Positions 15,941-25,669 of a stretch of DNA of 64,000 nt are shown here, in pieces. The position numbers were made by a program, and so were the translations under genes. Source of the DNA: Companilactobacillus pabuli. GTDB lineage: Bacteria; Bacillota; Bacilli; Lactobacillales; Lactobacillaceae. Position 1 is the first letter of the stretch; the number at the start of each line of letters is the position of its first letter. The DNA lies in NCBI RefSeq assembly GCF_014058425.1, contig NZ_CP049366.1:1860001-1924000 (forward strand), read 5' to 3'. The notes under the pieces are model-generated. The model did not search any database. It saw only the letters and a list, made by a program, of their open reading frames with translations, and was not told the DNA's origin.

Positions 15941-17332
15941 TTGTCAAGTTCTGCAATTACAACAAATTTTATTATCATACTTGTTACCTTTATCTTTGCC
16001 TTCTTCTTTGTGGCTGCTGAGTTTGCTTTAGTTCAAACTAGATCCAGTCAACTAGAAGATGCCATTCAAAAAGGTGAAGGAAACAAAAAGAAATTACAAC
16101 GTGCTTTAAAGATGGTCAATAATCTAAACGAATACTTGTCGACTACTCAAGTTGGTACTAGTATCGCTGGTATCATTTTAGGTTGGATCGGTGAAAGTAC
16201 CATCGAATACTTACTGATAGAAGTACTAGGTGTTGCTCATATTTCTGCCGGTGGTAGTAGTGGCCTACATGCTTTGAGTTCAATCGTTGGTGTTTTACTA
16301 CTAACTTATTTGGAAGTGGTTTTAACAGAAATCGTTCCAAAGAATATCTCAATCGATATGCCAATGAAGATGTTGATGTTAGTCGTTACGCCATTACGTT
16401 TCTTCCACGTTGCCGTTTATCCGTTCGTTTGGTTACTAAATGTTTCCGCATCTGGAATCGTCAGACTAATGGGTATGAAACCAGCTGATAGCGAAAATGA
16501 GGTCTTCTCACAATCTGAAATTTTGAGATTATCTAAGTCTTCGATCAAGGGTGGCGACATGGAACCAGATGACGTTATCTTCATGCAGCGTGCCTTTGAG
16601 TTGAATGATAAAGTTGCGAAGGATATCATGGTCGATCGGACAAGTCTTTATGTTGTCGATATAACGGATAAAGTCAAAGATGTTATCAAAGATTATTTAC
16701 AACAAGGTTTCTCTAGATTCCCTGTTGTAGCGGATAATGATAAAGATAAAGTCTTAGGTTACGTTTATGCATATGATATCGTTCGTCAAAACCAAGTCGA
16801 TGGCGATGTTGGCATCAGTCGTATCTTGCGTTCTGTCAATACCGTTCCCGAAACCATGCCAATTCAAGATATCTTATCCAAAATGATCAAGAAACAGACA
16901 CCTATAGTTATTGTCGTTGATGAATACGGTGGTACTAGTGGTATCGTCACTGATAAAGATATCTACGAAGAATTATTTGGAACAGTTAAGGATGAAATCG
17001 ATGATGTTTCTGATGAATACATTGTTAAAAATGAAGATGGTTCATACAATGTTTCTGGTAAGACTACGTTATACGATTTTGAACGTTACTTCAGAACCGA
17101 CGTTAGTGAATTTCAAAAATCCGATATCATTACCGTTGGTGGTTACTTAATTGAAAAGTTCCCTAACCTACAAAAGGGTTCTACCTTTGATATGGATAAC
17201 TTCCATTTTGAAGTTGCAGAATTCGATCACGGTTTCGTTAACTGGTTCAAAGTTACCGTTGATAAAAAAGCCGTTACGAAACAAGATAATTTAGCATCAT
17301 TGACTGACGTTGATGATTTGAAAGATAAATAA
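15941..17332 (+). CDS. CNNM/CBS-domain membrane protein (HlyC/CorC family)
   Basis: 463 aa from a TTG at 15941 with AGAAGGGG 10 nt upstream; the in-frame ATG at 15872 would place a hydrophilic stretch before the first helix and overlaps the likely promoter (TATAAT at 15901). Order: four-helix DUF21/CNNM membrane domain (about 5-190), a CBS pair (about 210-340, containing VVDEYGGTSGIVT) and a C-terminal CorC_HlyC domain (about 365-450). Family members act in magnesium/cobalt efflux; the hemolysin label is historical. Followed by copy C of the structured repeat. Confidence 0.88.
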   Translation: MSSSAITTNFIIILVTFIFAFFFVAAEFALVQTRSSQLEDAIQKGEGNKKKLQRALKMVNNLNEYLSTTQVGTSIAGIILGWIGESTIEYLLIEVLGVAHISAGGSSGLHALSSIVGVLLLTYLEVVLTEIVPKNISIDMPMKMLMLVVTPLRFFHVAVYPFVWLLNVSASGIVRLMGMKPADSENEVFSQSEILRLSKSSIKGGDMEPDDVIFMQRAFELNDKVAKDIMVDRTSLYVVDITDKVKDVIKDYLQQGFSRFPVVADNDKDKVLGYVYAYDIVRQNQVDGDVGISRILRSVNTVPETMPIQDILSKMIKKQTPIVIVVDEYGGTSGIVTDKDIYEELFGTVKDEIDDVSDEYIVKNEDGSYNVSGKTTLYDFERYFRTDVSEFQKSDIITVGGYLIEKFPNLQKGSTFDMDNFHFEVAEFDHGFVNWFKVTVDKKAVTKQDNLASLTDVDDLKDK

Positions 17333-17388
17333 ACTGAACAAAAAAGTTGAATCCACATTGGGGTTCTTTCTTAAGTTAGTTTATAATT

Positions 17389-17557
17389 CCGTCCTCCATA
17401 GCAAAGAAAATTTGGCTGGAACGTAGTGGGCACGATTTTGAGCTTTTGCATAAACCAAGTGCGCAAAATCTCAAAACTCGGCCTTATTCTAAGCAACAAG
17501 TTGCTAAGAATAACTTCACTACTGAGCCAATTTTCTTTGCTATTCCGGACTAAATAG
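17389..17557 (+). repeat. Structured interspersed repeat, copy C
   Basis: Same outer palindrome as copy A, but inner hairpin 1 has the TTTTGAG/CTCAAAA stem in place of CTTGGAG/CTTCAAG. It lies in the 3' region of the CNNM gene, about 55 bp after its stop codon, and is followed by a second hairpin (17588-17650). Confidence 0.95.
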
Positions 17558-17587
17558 TAATTTTCAATTTTTTATAGGATCAAACAA

Positions 17588-17650
17588 ATAAGCATCTATT
17601 CAGATAATGGCAGCCGTTGATCGACTACATCTGAATAGATGCTATTTTTT
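17588..17650. terminator. Bidirectional terminator linked to repeat copy C
   Basis: GCATCTATTCAGAT and ATCTGAATAGATGC form a 14-bp stem with a 23-nt loop, followed by a T-rich tract on the plus strand. Same stem sequence as the hairpin after repeat copy D and a covarying one after copy E. Confidence 0.85.
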
Positions 17651-19353
17651 TATTCTTTAGAACGTAAACCTTCGATTCTTCCAAAATCTACTAAGTTCAA
17701 TTTATTGATAAAAATAATTGCTATCATAATCAACAATGATAAGAACGAAATGCGACGTGCAACTTTTTGCGTCATCGTCTCAAAGTAATCAATGACAACT
17801 TTTCCACTGCCGTTGACCGTCACTTGAGCTAAATTATTATTAGTCTTATCTACTCGCAAGTTGGATACTTTACCTTCCGATTGAGTCGATTGAAAACCAT
17901 AATAGGCAATAATAGGAATATCTACTTTAGCGTGTTTAGCATTTTTAAAACTAAAGCTCAGGCGCGTTCCATATTGCTTAAACTGACTAATTTTAGCCTT
18001 ACCAGCCATTATTTGTGGCTTGTGAGGCGTTCTTTGTAAATCACTTAAACTAGTACCTTGCGGTAAGTATTCTTGCCCTGCGCCAATACTAAAGGGCTCT
18101 AGTTGATTGTATTCACTCTGATCAACAAATTGTAATGATGATCCTTGTACCAAACGATAACTAGCCGAAATAGCAAACAACAAAGTAAAGACTATCAAAC
18201 CACTTTTGGCTAATTTACTATTAAAGAGTTTTAACGGATCACTTGCCACCACAATAGCTAATAACAAAGTAATCAACATATCAAATCGCCAAGGATACTG
18301 AATTACTTTGAATGGCGTATGATTTAAAATCACCCACGGAAAGACTTTGGTACTGCAAAGCAATAAGATAACACCTATTAACGCAAAATCTTTGACAGCC
18401 TTATTCTTAATCTTAGTAAATGACAAAACAATTACGATGGCCGCAATGAATAAGACGATACCAATATTTGGTTCACCTAGACCATTGTTCAAACTCCATT
18501 TACTCATGTCAAAGAAACTAGTAGCACCCTTTGGTAAAATTCCCTTTGACTGCGTTAAAACAAATTTCGTATGTCGCAATTGCTCAATCATTGGCAAGAA
18601 ATACGCTGCTGATAGCAACAAAGAGCACAACGCTGCCCATCCCAATGACAATAAACGTTTAGGATGCTTTTTAACTTCTTTATACTGACACAAACCGATG
18701 ATAACTATCAAAATAGCTACTAGAATCGGTGAAATTGCATGCGAGTATATGATTGCCGTCATTCCAAAAGCTAGATACCACCAGTTCTTACGATTACCAT
18801 AAAAAATTTCGTAAATACCTAACATCGCAATGGGTAAGAAAATGAAAGCTCCGACTTCACCTAAGTCATGGCGAAACAATAAATTGTGCAAACGATAAGT
18901 CGACAAAGTATAAACGAAACTGAATACTAAACTATTGAGATACTTTTGACTGACTTTGTAAAAGCACAAAAAGGATATTCCAAAAGTCAAAAAGTTAACG
19001 AATAAATAATATCCCATCAAAGTTTGAGCACTTGAAAATCCCATCAAGCGTAAAAACGCAGCGGGATACAATAAGAGATCTGAGTAAAAGATATTGACAA
19101 TATATCCAAAACCATCCATAAATGACATATTTACAAATGGGAAGAATTGATGTCGTTGTAATGAATGATACAAGCCCTCTATCCGCATCATGTGAAAACG
19201 GTCGTCACTAGTACCTAAATAAGTCCAAATTTTCCCATGATAAAACTGCGTTTGATAAAGTGCTAAAAAACTAACTAATAAGAAAAGTAAAATTGTAAAT
19301 ACAATTATTGTGATTTTCTTAGTGGATTTTTTCTTCAAAAAACTTAATTGCAT
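17650..19353 (-). CDS. Large polytopic membrane protein, GT-C/YfhO-like; paralogue 1
   Basis: 567 aa from the ATG at 19353 (GGAAGG about 9 nt upstream). About eleven hydrophobic helices; the first extracellular loop contains TSDDRFHMMRIEGL, an acidic-pair motif like those of GT-C membrane glycosyltransferases, and FSFVYTLSTYR and HDLGE follow. The C-terminal 150 residues are a beta-rich extracellular domain closed by a final helix. Close paralogue of the upstream gene, 47 bp away, so tandem duplication. Envelope polysaccharide or lipid-linked sugar modification is plausible but not proven. Confidence 0.65.
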   Translation of the reverse strand: MQLSFLKKKSTKKITIIVFTILLFLLVSFLALYQTQFYHGKIWTYLGTSDDRFHMMRIEGLYHSLQRHQFFPFVNMSFMDGFGYIVNIFYSDLLLYPAAFLRLMGFSSAQTLMGYYLFVNFLTFGISFLCFYKVSQKYLNSLVFSFVYTLSTYRLHNLLFRHDLGEVGAFIFLPIAMLGIYEIFYGNRKNWWYLAFGMTAIIYSHAISPILVAILIVIIGLCQYKEVKKHPKRLLSLGWAALCSLLLSAAYFLPMIEQLRHTKFVLTQSKGILPKGATSFFDMSKWSLNNGLGEPNIGIVLFIAAIVIVLSFTKIKNKAVKDFALIGVILLLCSTKVFPWVILNHTPFKVIQYPWRFDMLITLLLAIVVASDPLKLFNSKLAKSGLIVFTLLFAISASYRLVQGSSLQFVDQSEYNQLEPFSIGAGQEYLPQGTSLSDLQRTPHKPQIMAGKAKISQFKQYGTRLSFSFKNAKHAKVDIPIIAYYGFQSTQSEGKVSNLRVDKTNNNLAQVTVNGSGKVVIDYFETMTQKVARRISFLSLLIMIAIIFINKLNLVDFGRIEGLRSKE

Positions 19354-19400
19354 AAAATAAATGCCTTCCTTTGTACATGCAATATCACATATTATACTCA

Positions 19401-21056
19401 CTATTCAAGTTTTGAAGAAACTCTATTTTGACGAAAAATGTAAATAATCATTATTAAAAAGCTAATTATGGATATCAATTTACTGATTTTTTGAATGGGA
19501 GTTTTTTCATATTTAACTCGTACAACCCCACTACCACGGACTTTTACTTGAGCTAAACCATTGTTAGTTTGATCCATTTTTACCGCTGAAACATCTCCAG
19601 TAGACGAATTGGACGAATATCCGTAATATCCAATAATCGGTAGATCGATTTTTCCGGCTTTAGTAGCGTTGAAGTTCAACTTAATTGAAGAACCTTTTTG
19701 TTGAAAATTTCTAATTTTTATCGAACCACTTTTAACTTCGGGCACGTGTTTTGTTCTCCGCAACTGTTCCAAATTAGCGTTTTTAGGTAAATATTCCTGC
19801 CCTGCGCCAATACTATAAACGTCCAAATTATTAAAAGCAGCGTAACTGTCATCTTGGGTTGGATGGTTAGTAACCAAACTAAATTCAGCCAAGCAAATTA
19901 TTATAATTGTTAAACTAATGATTGCACCTTTTTTCCAAAAGCGATTCAACCAATCACAAGGATCACTGGCTAAAATAACCGCAAATAAGACTGTCACTAA
20001 CATATTAAAGCGCCACGGAAATTGAATTATATTCAATGGTGTATGAATAAATAAATTCCATGGAAAAATATCGGTCGTCATCAATAACAAAATTTCACCA
20101 ATAATTGCAAAATCACGAACTGCTGGTGCTGCCTTCCAAGCTATTATTGGAACAATTAAAGCCATCAATAACATCAAAATTCCAATATTTTGCTTGAAAA
20201 GATCATTTTCCAAACTCAATTTAATTAAATCTGAAATTTGCATACTACCTTGTGAGACATAAATTAATGGTGCATGCGTTAATTTAAATTGAGTATGCTT
20301 CAATTGTTCATACATCGGTAAAAAGTACCCTAAACTCAATAATAACGACGATAATCCTGAATAAACCAACGTTAAAATTCTTTTTGGTTCTTCAACTAAA
20401 GTTTTGATACGGAAAATAATGACTAACAAAATAAAAATGGCAATTAATATCGGTGACAAAGCATGCGAATAAATAACCGCCGTCATCCCAATCGTCAGAT
20501 ACCACCACTTACTATTATCTGCGTAAAAAATCTCATAGACGCCCAAAATAACGATTGGTAAAAACGTCAAAGTTAATACTTCGCCGATATCGAAACGACG
20601 TACCATATCAAAAATCCGATAAACCGATAAAGTATAAACAAAACTAAAGACCAAACTCTTATCAAATCTTCGACTAACCACATAATAAGATTCAAATGAA
20701 ATCACAAATGTTGCGAAATTTATCAAAACATAAAAACTAATAAAAGCCTGAACGGTCGTCATTCCCAATAGTCGTAAAAAAGCTACCGGGTAAAGCCACA
20801 AATTAGAATAAAAAATATTTGAGATGTATCCAAATCCACCCAAAAATGACATATTAACGACTGGAAAGAAATTACCATGTTTGATGGCTTCATACAGTCC
20901 TTGCATTCTCATAACGTGGAAACGTCCGTCATTGCCCATTTCCAAAAAAGACCAGATATGTCTGTCCAGTCCCGTTAAATAAATTGAAAGAATACTAACT
21001 ACTAAAAACAAAATCAATGTCAGTGGAAATTTGTATTTCAAAAGTATTTTTTTCAT
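19401..21056 (-). CDS. Large polytopic membrane protein, GT-C/YfhO-like; paralogue 2
   Basis: 551 aa, colinear with the downstream paralogue: first loop with NDGRFHVMRMQGL, then FSFVYTLSVYR, RFDIGEV and a C-terminal beta-rich part with YSIGAGQEYLPKN and GYYGYSS. About eleven membrane helices. The ribosome site is weak (TTAGGTC), and the intrinsic terminator of the gene before it ends only 14 nt ahead of the ATG, leaving no space for a promoter; expression would need read-through or a promoter inside the upstream gene. Function not recognised beyond the GT-C-like layout. Confidence 0.65.
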   Translation of the reverse strand: MKKILLKYKFPLTLILFLVVSILSIYLTGLDRHIWSFLEMGNDGRFHVMRMQGLYEAIKHGNFFPVVNMSFLGGFGYISNIFYSNLWLYPVAFLRLLGMTTVQAFISFYVLINFATFVISFESYYVVSRRFDKSLVFSFVYTLSVYRIFDMVRRFDIGEVLTLTFLPIVILGVYEIFYADNSKWWYLTIGMTAVIYSHALSPILIAIFILLVIIFRIKTLVEEPKRILTLVYSGLSSLLLSLGYFLPMYEQLKHTQFKLTHAPLIYVSQGSMQISDLIKLSLENDLFKQNIGILMLLMALIVPIIAWKAAPAVRDFAIIGEILLLMTTDIFPWNLFIHTPLNIIQFPWRFNMLVTVLFAVILASDPCDWLNRFWKKGAIISLTIIIICLAEFSLVTNHPTQDDSYAAFNNLDVYSIGAGQEYLPKNANLEQLRRTKHVPEVKSGSIKIRNFQQKGSSIKLNFNATKAGKIDLPIIGYYGYSSNSSTGDVSAVKMDQTNNGLAQVKVRGSGVVRVKYEKTPIQKISKLISIISFLIMIIYIFRQNRVSSKLE

Positions 21057-21070
21057 AATTTTGACCTAAT

Positions 21071-21108
21071 AAAAAAGGGAACTCGAAGACTAAGTCCTCA
21101 AGTTCCCT
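21071..21108 (-). terminator. Terminator/attenuator between 21122 gene and the GT-C-like pair
   Basis: GGGAACT and AGTTCCC arms with further interrupted pairing (GA-GACT/AGTC-TC) and T6 on the minus strand. Its end lies 14 nt from the next ATG, so it may act as an attenuator for the downstream pair. Confidence 0.8.
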
Positions 21109-21121
21109 CAAATTTTGTTTT

Positions 21122-21937
21122 TCAATATTTATACTTAACAGTACTGCCCCAATCCAGAATACTGACAATAAATACCATAAAAATAATGGAAATATAACTA
21201 ATAAATATTCCGTTTAGGACATTGTATAATACATCTCTGACATTGTAATCTATATTGTTTACGATGTAATCCTGCAATGGAAAGTACGTACCTCCTAAGA
21301 GCATCGCTAATAAAATCGATGTGCAAATTCCCACTGTTCCCAAATGATGGAAGAATAACATATTAGAACCGACTTTAGCACGCAAACGTAACGCTAAAAT
21401 AACGAACAAGACAGCCGCAATCACCATAACGGTCTTGATCAAACGCTTGATAGTTTGGACTCGTTCAATAACAGTCTCAATCGGTCCTAAATCATTATTG
21501 ACGATTTGATTCATTATACCTTCGTTACTTTTAATAACTGTATCAATCTCACTATCAATATTTAAACCGTACTTATTGGCTTGGTCCTTCAATTTAGTAC
21601 TAATAGTGGACAAAATATTACTACCGATAGTTAACTGCGAGTCATCATCATACACTTCGTCTACTGAAACATTAATAATTCTTCTGACATCTTTGTTAGT
21701 TAGATTCACCGCTGACAAATCAGTTGAAACAGAATAACTATTGACCAGTCTACCTAAACGTTGATTCGTATAGTTTCTGATCAAAGTAACATTAGTATCA
21801 CTACTAACGACTTTTTTGACATAGTTACTGTTTAAGACTGTGGACAGAGTTATCCCTAAGAAAACGATAACCATTAAACAAATTGACAATAATATCAAAG
21901 TAAAACCGTGTCTGTTGTATGACAATGACTTGCTCAT
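21122..21937 (-). CDS. Unknown four-helix membrane protein with large extracytoplasmic loop
   Basis: 271 aa. One helix at residues 12-32, a hydrophilic region of about 130 residues predicted outside the cell (with repeated acidic, heptad-like stretches near 110-165), then three helices in the C-terminal half and a short cytoplasmic tail. No family recognised. It starts 5 bp after the HAD phosphatase gene and must be cotranscribed with it; the pairing offers no clear functional clue. The layout of one helix, external domain and helix bundle resembles sensor or chemoreceptor-like proteins lacking output domains. Confidence 0.6.
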   Translation of the reverse strand: MSKSLSYNRHGFTLILLSICLMVIVFLGITLSTVLNSNYVKKVVSSDTNVTLIRNYTNQRLGRLVNSYSVSTDLSAVNLTNKDVRRIINVSVDEVYDDDSQLTIGSNILSTISTKLKDQANKYGLNIDSEIDTVIKSNEGIMNQIVNNDLGPIETVIERVQTIKRLIKTVMVIAAVLFVILALRLRAKVGSNMLFFHHLGTVGICTSILLAMLLGGTYFPLQDYIVNNIDYNVRDVLYNVLNGIFISYISIIFMVFIVSILDWGSTVKYKY

Positions 21938-21942
21938 AATTT

Positions 21943-22605
21943 CTAATTCTCCATAGCTAGTTTAGCAATTTCTTGTGGTTTATTTACGATCCATTCTGAA
22001 TTGGCAGATTTCAATTCAGCATAATCCCCAAAGCCATAAGTTACCCCAATAGCTTTTAAATTATTTTTATGTGCCCCCACAATATCACTGCTACGATCCC
22101 CAACCATAACAAGATTCTTTGTGTCTAACTCAACTGAAGTTTTTTCGATTCCATAAGAGATAACGTCTTCTTTTAAAGAACGAATCGATTCATCTTCAGC
22201 TGCCCCGAAAACATGTCGTACGTATTGTTTCATATCTAGTTGATCAATAATCTTTTTCGCAAAAACTTCCGGTTTAGAAGTCGCAATGAAGAGTTCTTTA
22301 TCAGCTTTCTTCAAGGACTCCATCATATCATAAATGCCATCAAAAACAGTATACTGCTCCCAGCCTTCTTCTTGATAGTACTCACGGAAAGCATTTATAC
22401 TTTGATTAATAAATGGGTCATCTGGCGCTACATGGTCGTACTTTTGCAAAGATGCACCAATTGTTGGTCCGATGAAAGTATGCAAAGTGGCATCATCATG
22501 TGGAACGTAACCTAAAGTATGCTCATACATGTACTTCAAGCTCTTCATAATTCCAATTTCAGAATTAATAATCGTTCCATCCAGATCAAAAAATAAATTG
22601 TTCAA
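21943..22605 (-). CDS. HAD superfamily hydrolase (phosphoglycolate phosphatase-like)
   Basis: 220 aa. HAD motif I FFDLDGTIINSE (nucleophile Asp7, general acid Asp9), motif II FIATSKPE, and motif III/IV LVMVGDRSSDIVGAHKNNLKAIGVTYG. The alpha-helical cap between motifs I and II is of the Gph/PgmB type. Substrate is probably a small phosphorylated metabolite. First gene of a two-gene operon with the unknown membrane protein. Confidence 0.88.
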   Translation of the reverse strand: MNNLFFDLDGTIINSEIGIMKSLKYMYEHTLGYVPHDDATLHTFIGPTIGASLQKYDHVAPDDPFINQSINAFREYYQEEGWEQYTVFDGIYDMMESLKKADKELFIATSKPEVFAKKIIDQLDMKQYVRHVFGAAEDESIRSLKEDVISYGIEKTSVELDTKNLVMVGDRSSDIVGAHKNNLKAIGVTYGFGDYAELKSANSEWIVNKPQEIAKLAMEN

Positions 22606-22692
22606 ATTAAATTCATCCTTTTATGTTAAATTTAAGTTATGTAAAGAGTATATAGCATTCAATAGAAAATAACTAACAGTCGTAGGTAGAGT

Positions 22693-25026
22693 ATGGTAAA
22701 AATCAAACAACCTCAAAAATATACCAGTCTCGACGAAGGATTAACTAGTCAAGAGGTTGACTCCCGAGTACAACGGGGACTGACAAATGTTCAAATCAAA
22801 AAATTATCGCGTCCGATTCCAAAAATTTTGGCCGATAACTTATTCACTCTGTTCAATTTTTTAAATCTAGTCATCGCTATTTTAATTTTTTGGACTGGAT
22901 CCTATCGAAATCTCTTTTTCCTAGGTCCCGTTATTGCCAATATTATTATTGGAAGTTATCAGGAAATCCGTGCCAAAATCACCGTTGATAAAATCAGCTT
23001 GGTCAACTCAGCTAACTTTAATGTTACTAGAAATTCACAATTAGAAAAAGTCGATATTGCTGATTTAGTCGAGGACGATATCGTAACGGTCAAACGTGGC
23101 GATACTATCCCCGCTGATGGTATTATTCGCACTTCTAATGGCTTGCAAACTAATGAATCAAGTATTACAGGTGAAGCTGATACTATCAGTAAAACGGTCA
23201 ATGATGAGGTCTTCTCAGGAAGTTTTGTCGTCGCCGGTCAAGCTCAAATCCAATTGACACAAGTCGGTAAAGAAAGTTTTGTTTCCAAAATTTCTTCTGC
23301 TGTCGGTAAGGAAAAACGTTCTGTTAGTGTTTTGATGAAAATTATAAATAATATTATTAAAATTCTAACATATACTATCATTCCAATTGGTTTATTACTA
23401 TTTTTCAGAACCTATTCTCAAAATAACAACGTTGCTAAATCAATCCTTGGAACTTCAGCCTCAGTTATTGGGATGATTCCTGAAGGCTTAGTCTTATTAA
23501 CGTCCGTGGCTTTAGCTACTGGAGCTTACAATTTATCCAAACGTCGTATTTTGGTTCGTTCCTTGAGTGCCATTGAAATCCTAGCTCGAGTCGACGTCTT
23601 GTGCCTTGATAAAACAGGTACGATTACAACTGGTAAATTGACTGTCAAAAAAACTATCAGTTATCAAACCAGCGAACAAAACGTACAAGCAATTGCTCAA
23701 AAAATCGTCGACGTCACTCAAGAATCAAATGCAACTGCTTTAGCTGTCCAGGCTTTAAAAATCAAAGCATTCGAAAGCGATGTAAAGAAGGTCATCCCAT
23801 TTTCATCAGAAACTAAATATTCTGGTTTTGTCACTAATGACGATACTCGTTACATCATGGGTGCCCCAGAATTCATCATCAAAAATCCTAGTTCACAAAT
23901 AACGAATACAATTCAACAAGCTGCTCAAAAAGGATTCAGAGTTATTGCGATACTCAAAGAAACCTCTCAACAAGAAGTTCTAGGTTTATTATTAATTTCT
24001 GACGAAGTTAGAGAGCAAGCTCCCGATACTTTCAATTACTTGCATAATCAAGGTATCAATCTCAAAATCATCTCTGGTGATAATCCCGTTACTGTAGCTA
24101 ATGTTGCTGCTCAAGCAGGTATTGCTTCTGGAAATGACTACATCGATATGAGCCAAGTTGATGAATCTAAAGACTATCATGAATTGGTCAAGTATTATAA
24201 AATTTTTGGTCGGGTTCGTCCTAGTCAAAAATCAGAATTGATCAAAGCCATGCAAGATAATGGATTAACTGTTGGTATGACTGGCGATGGTGTCAATGAT
24301 GTTTTAGCCATGCGCCAATCTGATTGTAGTGTCGCTATTGCTGGTGAAAGTGATGCGGCCGAAGCTGCAGCGGATTTCGTTTTATTAAATCGTAACTTCG
24401 ATTCCATGATCTTCATGCTCAATGAAGGTCGTCGAGTAATCAATAACGTTGAACGTGTCGCTTCACTATTCTTGATCAAAACCATCTATTCAGTAGTACT
24501 ATCGATTCTCTTCATTATTTTGGGAACTGGTTATCCATTTGAACCTTCTCAATTAACGCCAATCAACGCTTTGACTGTCGGTATTCCAACTTTCCTATTA
24601 GCCTTGGAACCAAACTATACCCCACCAGCAGGACGTTTCATGCATAACGTCATGGAGATTGCTTTACCAGCCGCTATTTGCAATATTGCCTTTATCGTGG
24701 CAATTTCGATTTTGGGGAATCACTTTAACTTCTCCTACGAAATCACTTCGACATTATCGGTCTTTACAATCGGTGTAATTGGTTTCTGCGCTTTGATTTC
24801 GATTGCTAATCCTCTGTATGTCAGAAAGCAAATTATGATTGGTATCGCCTTTGCTCTTTTCATTATCACTTTCATCTTCAGTGAAAAGGCCTTTGGCTTA
24901 CAAAGTATTTTAAATTGGCACTACACTTACCTGTACATCGCTATTTTCCTGACCGCTTGGCCTTTATTTATGTTCATGCGTGAAGTCTTAGGTCGTCGGG
25001 TATTTTCAAAAATTAATTGGAAATAA
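22693..25026 (+). CDS. Cation-translocating P-type ATPase (CtpE-like)
   Basis: 777 aa. TGEA actuator loop at 159-162, TM4 motif IPEGL at 262-266, phosphorylation site DKTGT with Asp306, and a hinge motif TGDGVNDVLAM in the P-domain; about ten membrane helices. The compact N-domain and IPEGL motif resemble CtpE-type calcium-uptake ATPases of actinobacteria and related firmicute pumps, rather than the PMR1/YloB type. Calcium or another divalent cation is the likely substrate, by inference. Ribosome site AGGTAGAG is modest. Followed by repeat copy D and its terminator. Confidence 0.85.
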   Translation: MVKIKQPQKYTSLDEGLTSQEVDSRVQRGLTNVQIKKLSRPIPKILADNLFTLFNFLNLVIAILIFWTGSYRNLFFLGPVIANIIIGSYQEIRAKITVDKISLVNSANFNVTRNSQLEKVDIADLVEDDIVTVKRGDTIPADGIIRTSNGLQTNESSITGEADTISKTVNDEVFSGSFVVAGQAQIQLTQVGKESFVSKISSAVGKEKRSVSVLMKIINNIIKILTYTIIPIGLLLFFRTYSQNNNVAKSILGTSASVIGMIPEGLVLLTSVALATGAYNLSKRRILVRSLSAIEILARVDVLCLDKTGTITTGKLTVKKTISYQTSEQNVQAIAQKIVDVTQESNATALAVQALKIKAFESDVKKVIPFSSETKYSGFVTNDDTRYIMGAPEFIIKNPSSQITNTIQQAAQKGFRVIAILKETSQQEVLGLLLISDEVREQAPDTFNYLHNQGINLKIISGDNPVTVANVAAQAGIASGNDYIDMSQVDESKDYHELVKYYKIFGRVRPSQKSELIKAMQDNGLTVGMTGDGVNDVLAMRQSDCSVAIAGESDAAEAAADFVLLNRNFDSMIFMLNEGRRVINNVERVASLFLIKTIYSVVLSILFIILGTGYPFEPSQLTPINALTVGIPTFLLALEPNYTPPAGRFMHNVMEIALPAAICNIAFIVAISILGNHFNFSYEITSTLSVFTIGVIGFCALISIANPLYVRKQIMIGIAFALFIITFIFSEKAFGLQSILNWHYTYLYIAIFLTAWPLFMFMREVLGRRVFSKINWK

Positions 25027-25042
25027 ATATAATAGTTTTATT

Positions 25043-25211
25043 CCGTCCTCCATAGCAAAGAAAATTTGGCTGGAACGTAGTGGGAACGATTTTGAGCTTT
25101 TGCATAAACCAAGTGCGCAAAATCTCAAAACTCGGCCTTATTCTAAGCAACAAGTTGCTAAGAATAATTTCACTACTGAGCTAATTTTCTTTGCTATTCC
25201 GGACTAGATAG
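25043..25211 (+). repeat. Structured interspersed repeat, copy D
   Basis: Same subtype as copy C (TTTTGAG/CTCAAAA inner stem). The outer stem carries TGGCT with AGCTA, giving one G-U-type pair where A-C have G-C. Begins 17 bp after the ATPase stop codon, so it is probably in that 3' UTR. Confidence 0.95.
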
Positions 25212-25251
25212 TAATTCTAATTTCAATTCAAAAAACATCTTTTAATAGTAA

Positions 25252-25299
25252 AAACATCTATTCAGATAAATGTAAAAAATCTGAATAGATGTTTTTTTA
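25252..25299. terminator. Bidirectional terminator linked to repeat copy D
   Basis: ACATCTATTCAGAT and ATCTGAATAGATGT pair around a short A/T loop, with seven T on the plus strand and A-rich sequence on the other side. Overlaps the end of the small membrane protein gene at 25297. Confidence 0.85.
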
Positions 25300-25449
25300 T
25301 TTAATTCTTCTCATAATTACTGCACTTAACAATATAGCGATAACCAATACCGCTCCAATGACTGTTTGACTAACCTTCAACATGCTTAATCCAAAAACAA
25401 CAATGAAGGCGATGAACCCCATAATCATGCCCTGCATACTTCTATCCAT
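25297..25449 (-). CDS. Small membrane protein (50 aa)
   Basis: Starts at the ATG at 25449 with AGGGAG 8 nt upstream; a longer frame to 25488 lacks a ribosome site. Two hydrophobic helices (GMIMGFIAFIVVFGLSML and VIGAVLVIAILLSAVIM) and a basic tail RRIK. No family recognised. Lies 10 bp after another small membrane protein of similar size, probably in one transcript. Confidence 0.65.
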   Translation of the reverse strand: MDRSMQGMIMGFIAFIVVFGLSMLKVSQTVIGAVLVIAILLSAVIMRRIK

Positions 25450-25459
25450 AATTTGCTCC

Positions 25460-25618
25460 CTATTTATCAACTTTTTTGGCAATTGCATAAATGACTAAAC
25501 CAATAACTATGGCATAAATCAAACTTTGTACTAACATATTTAATTTTAACGTTGAAACAATTCCGACTACTAAAGCTGCCACCATAACTATCAGCAACAT
25601 TTTAATCATCCTACGCAT
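25460..25618 (-). CDS. Small membrane protein (52 aa)
   Basis: Starts at the ATG at 25618 behind AAGGAGG. Basic N-terminus MRRMIK, then two hydrophobic segments (LLIVMVAALVVGIVS and LIYAIVIGLVIYAIA) and the tail KKVDK. It resembles its neighbour in size and topology but not clearly in sequence. No function assigned; a toxin-like or stress peptide cannot be excluded. Confidence 0.65.
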   Translation of the reverse strand: MRRMIKMLLIVMVAALVVGIVSTLKLNMLVQSLIYAIVIGLVIYAIAKKVDK

Positions 25619-25669
25619 CTTATGCCTCCTTTTGATTATAGTGTAACCCATAATGTAAGCGGGAACAAA

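Noticed and set aside
18347-18688. 113-codon ORF antisense to the GT-C-like gene
   Set aside because: Shadow frame; low-complexity; no start signals.
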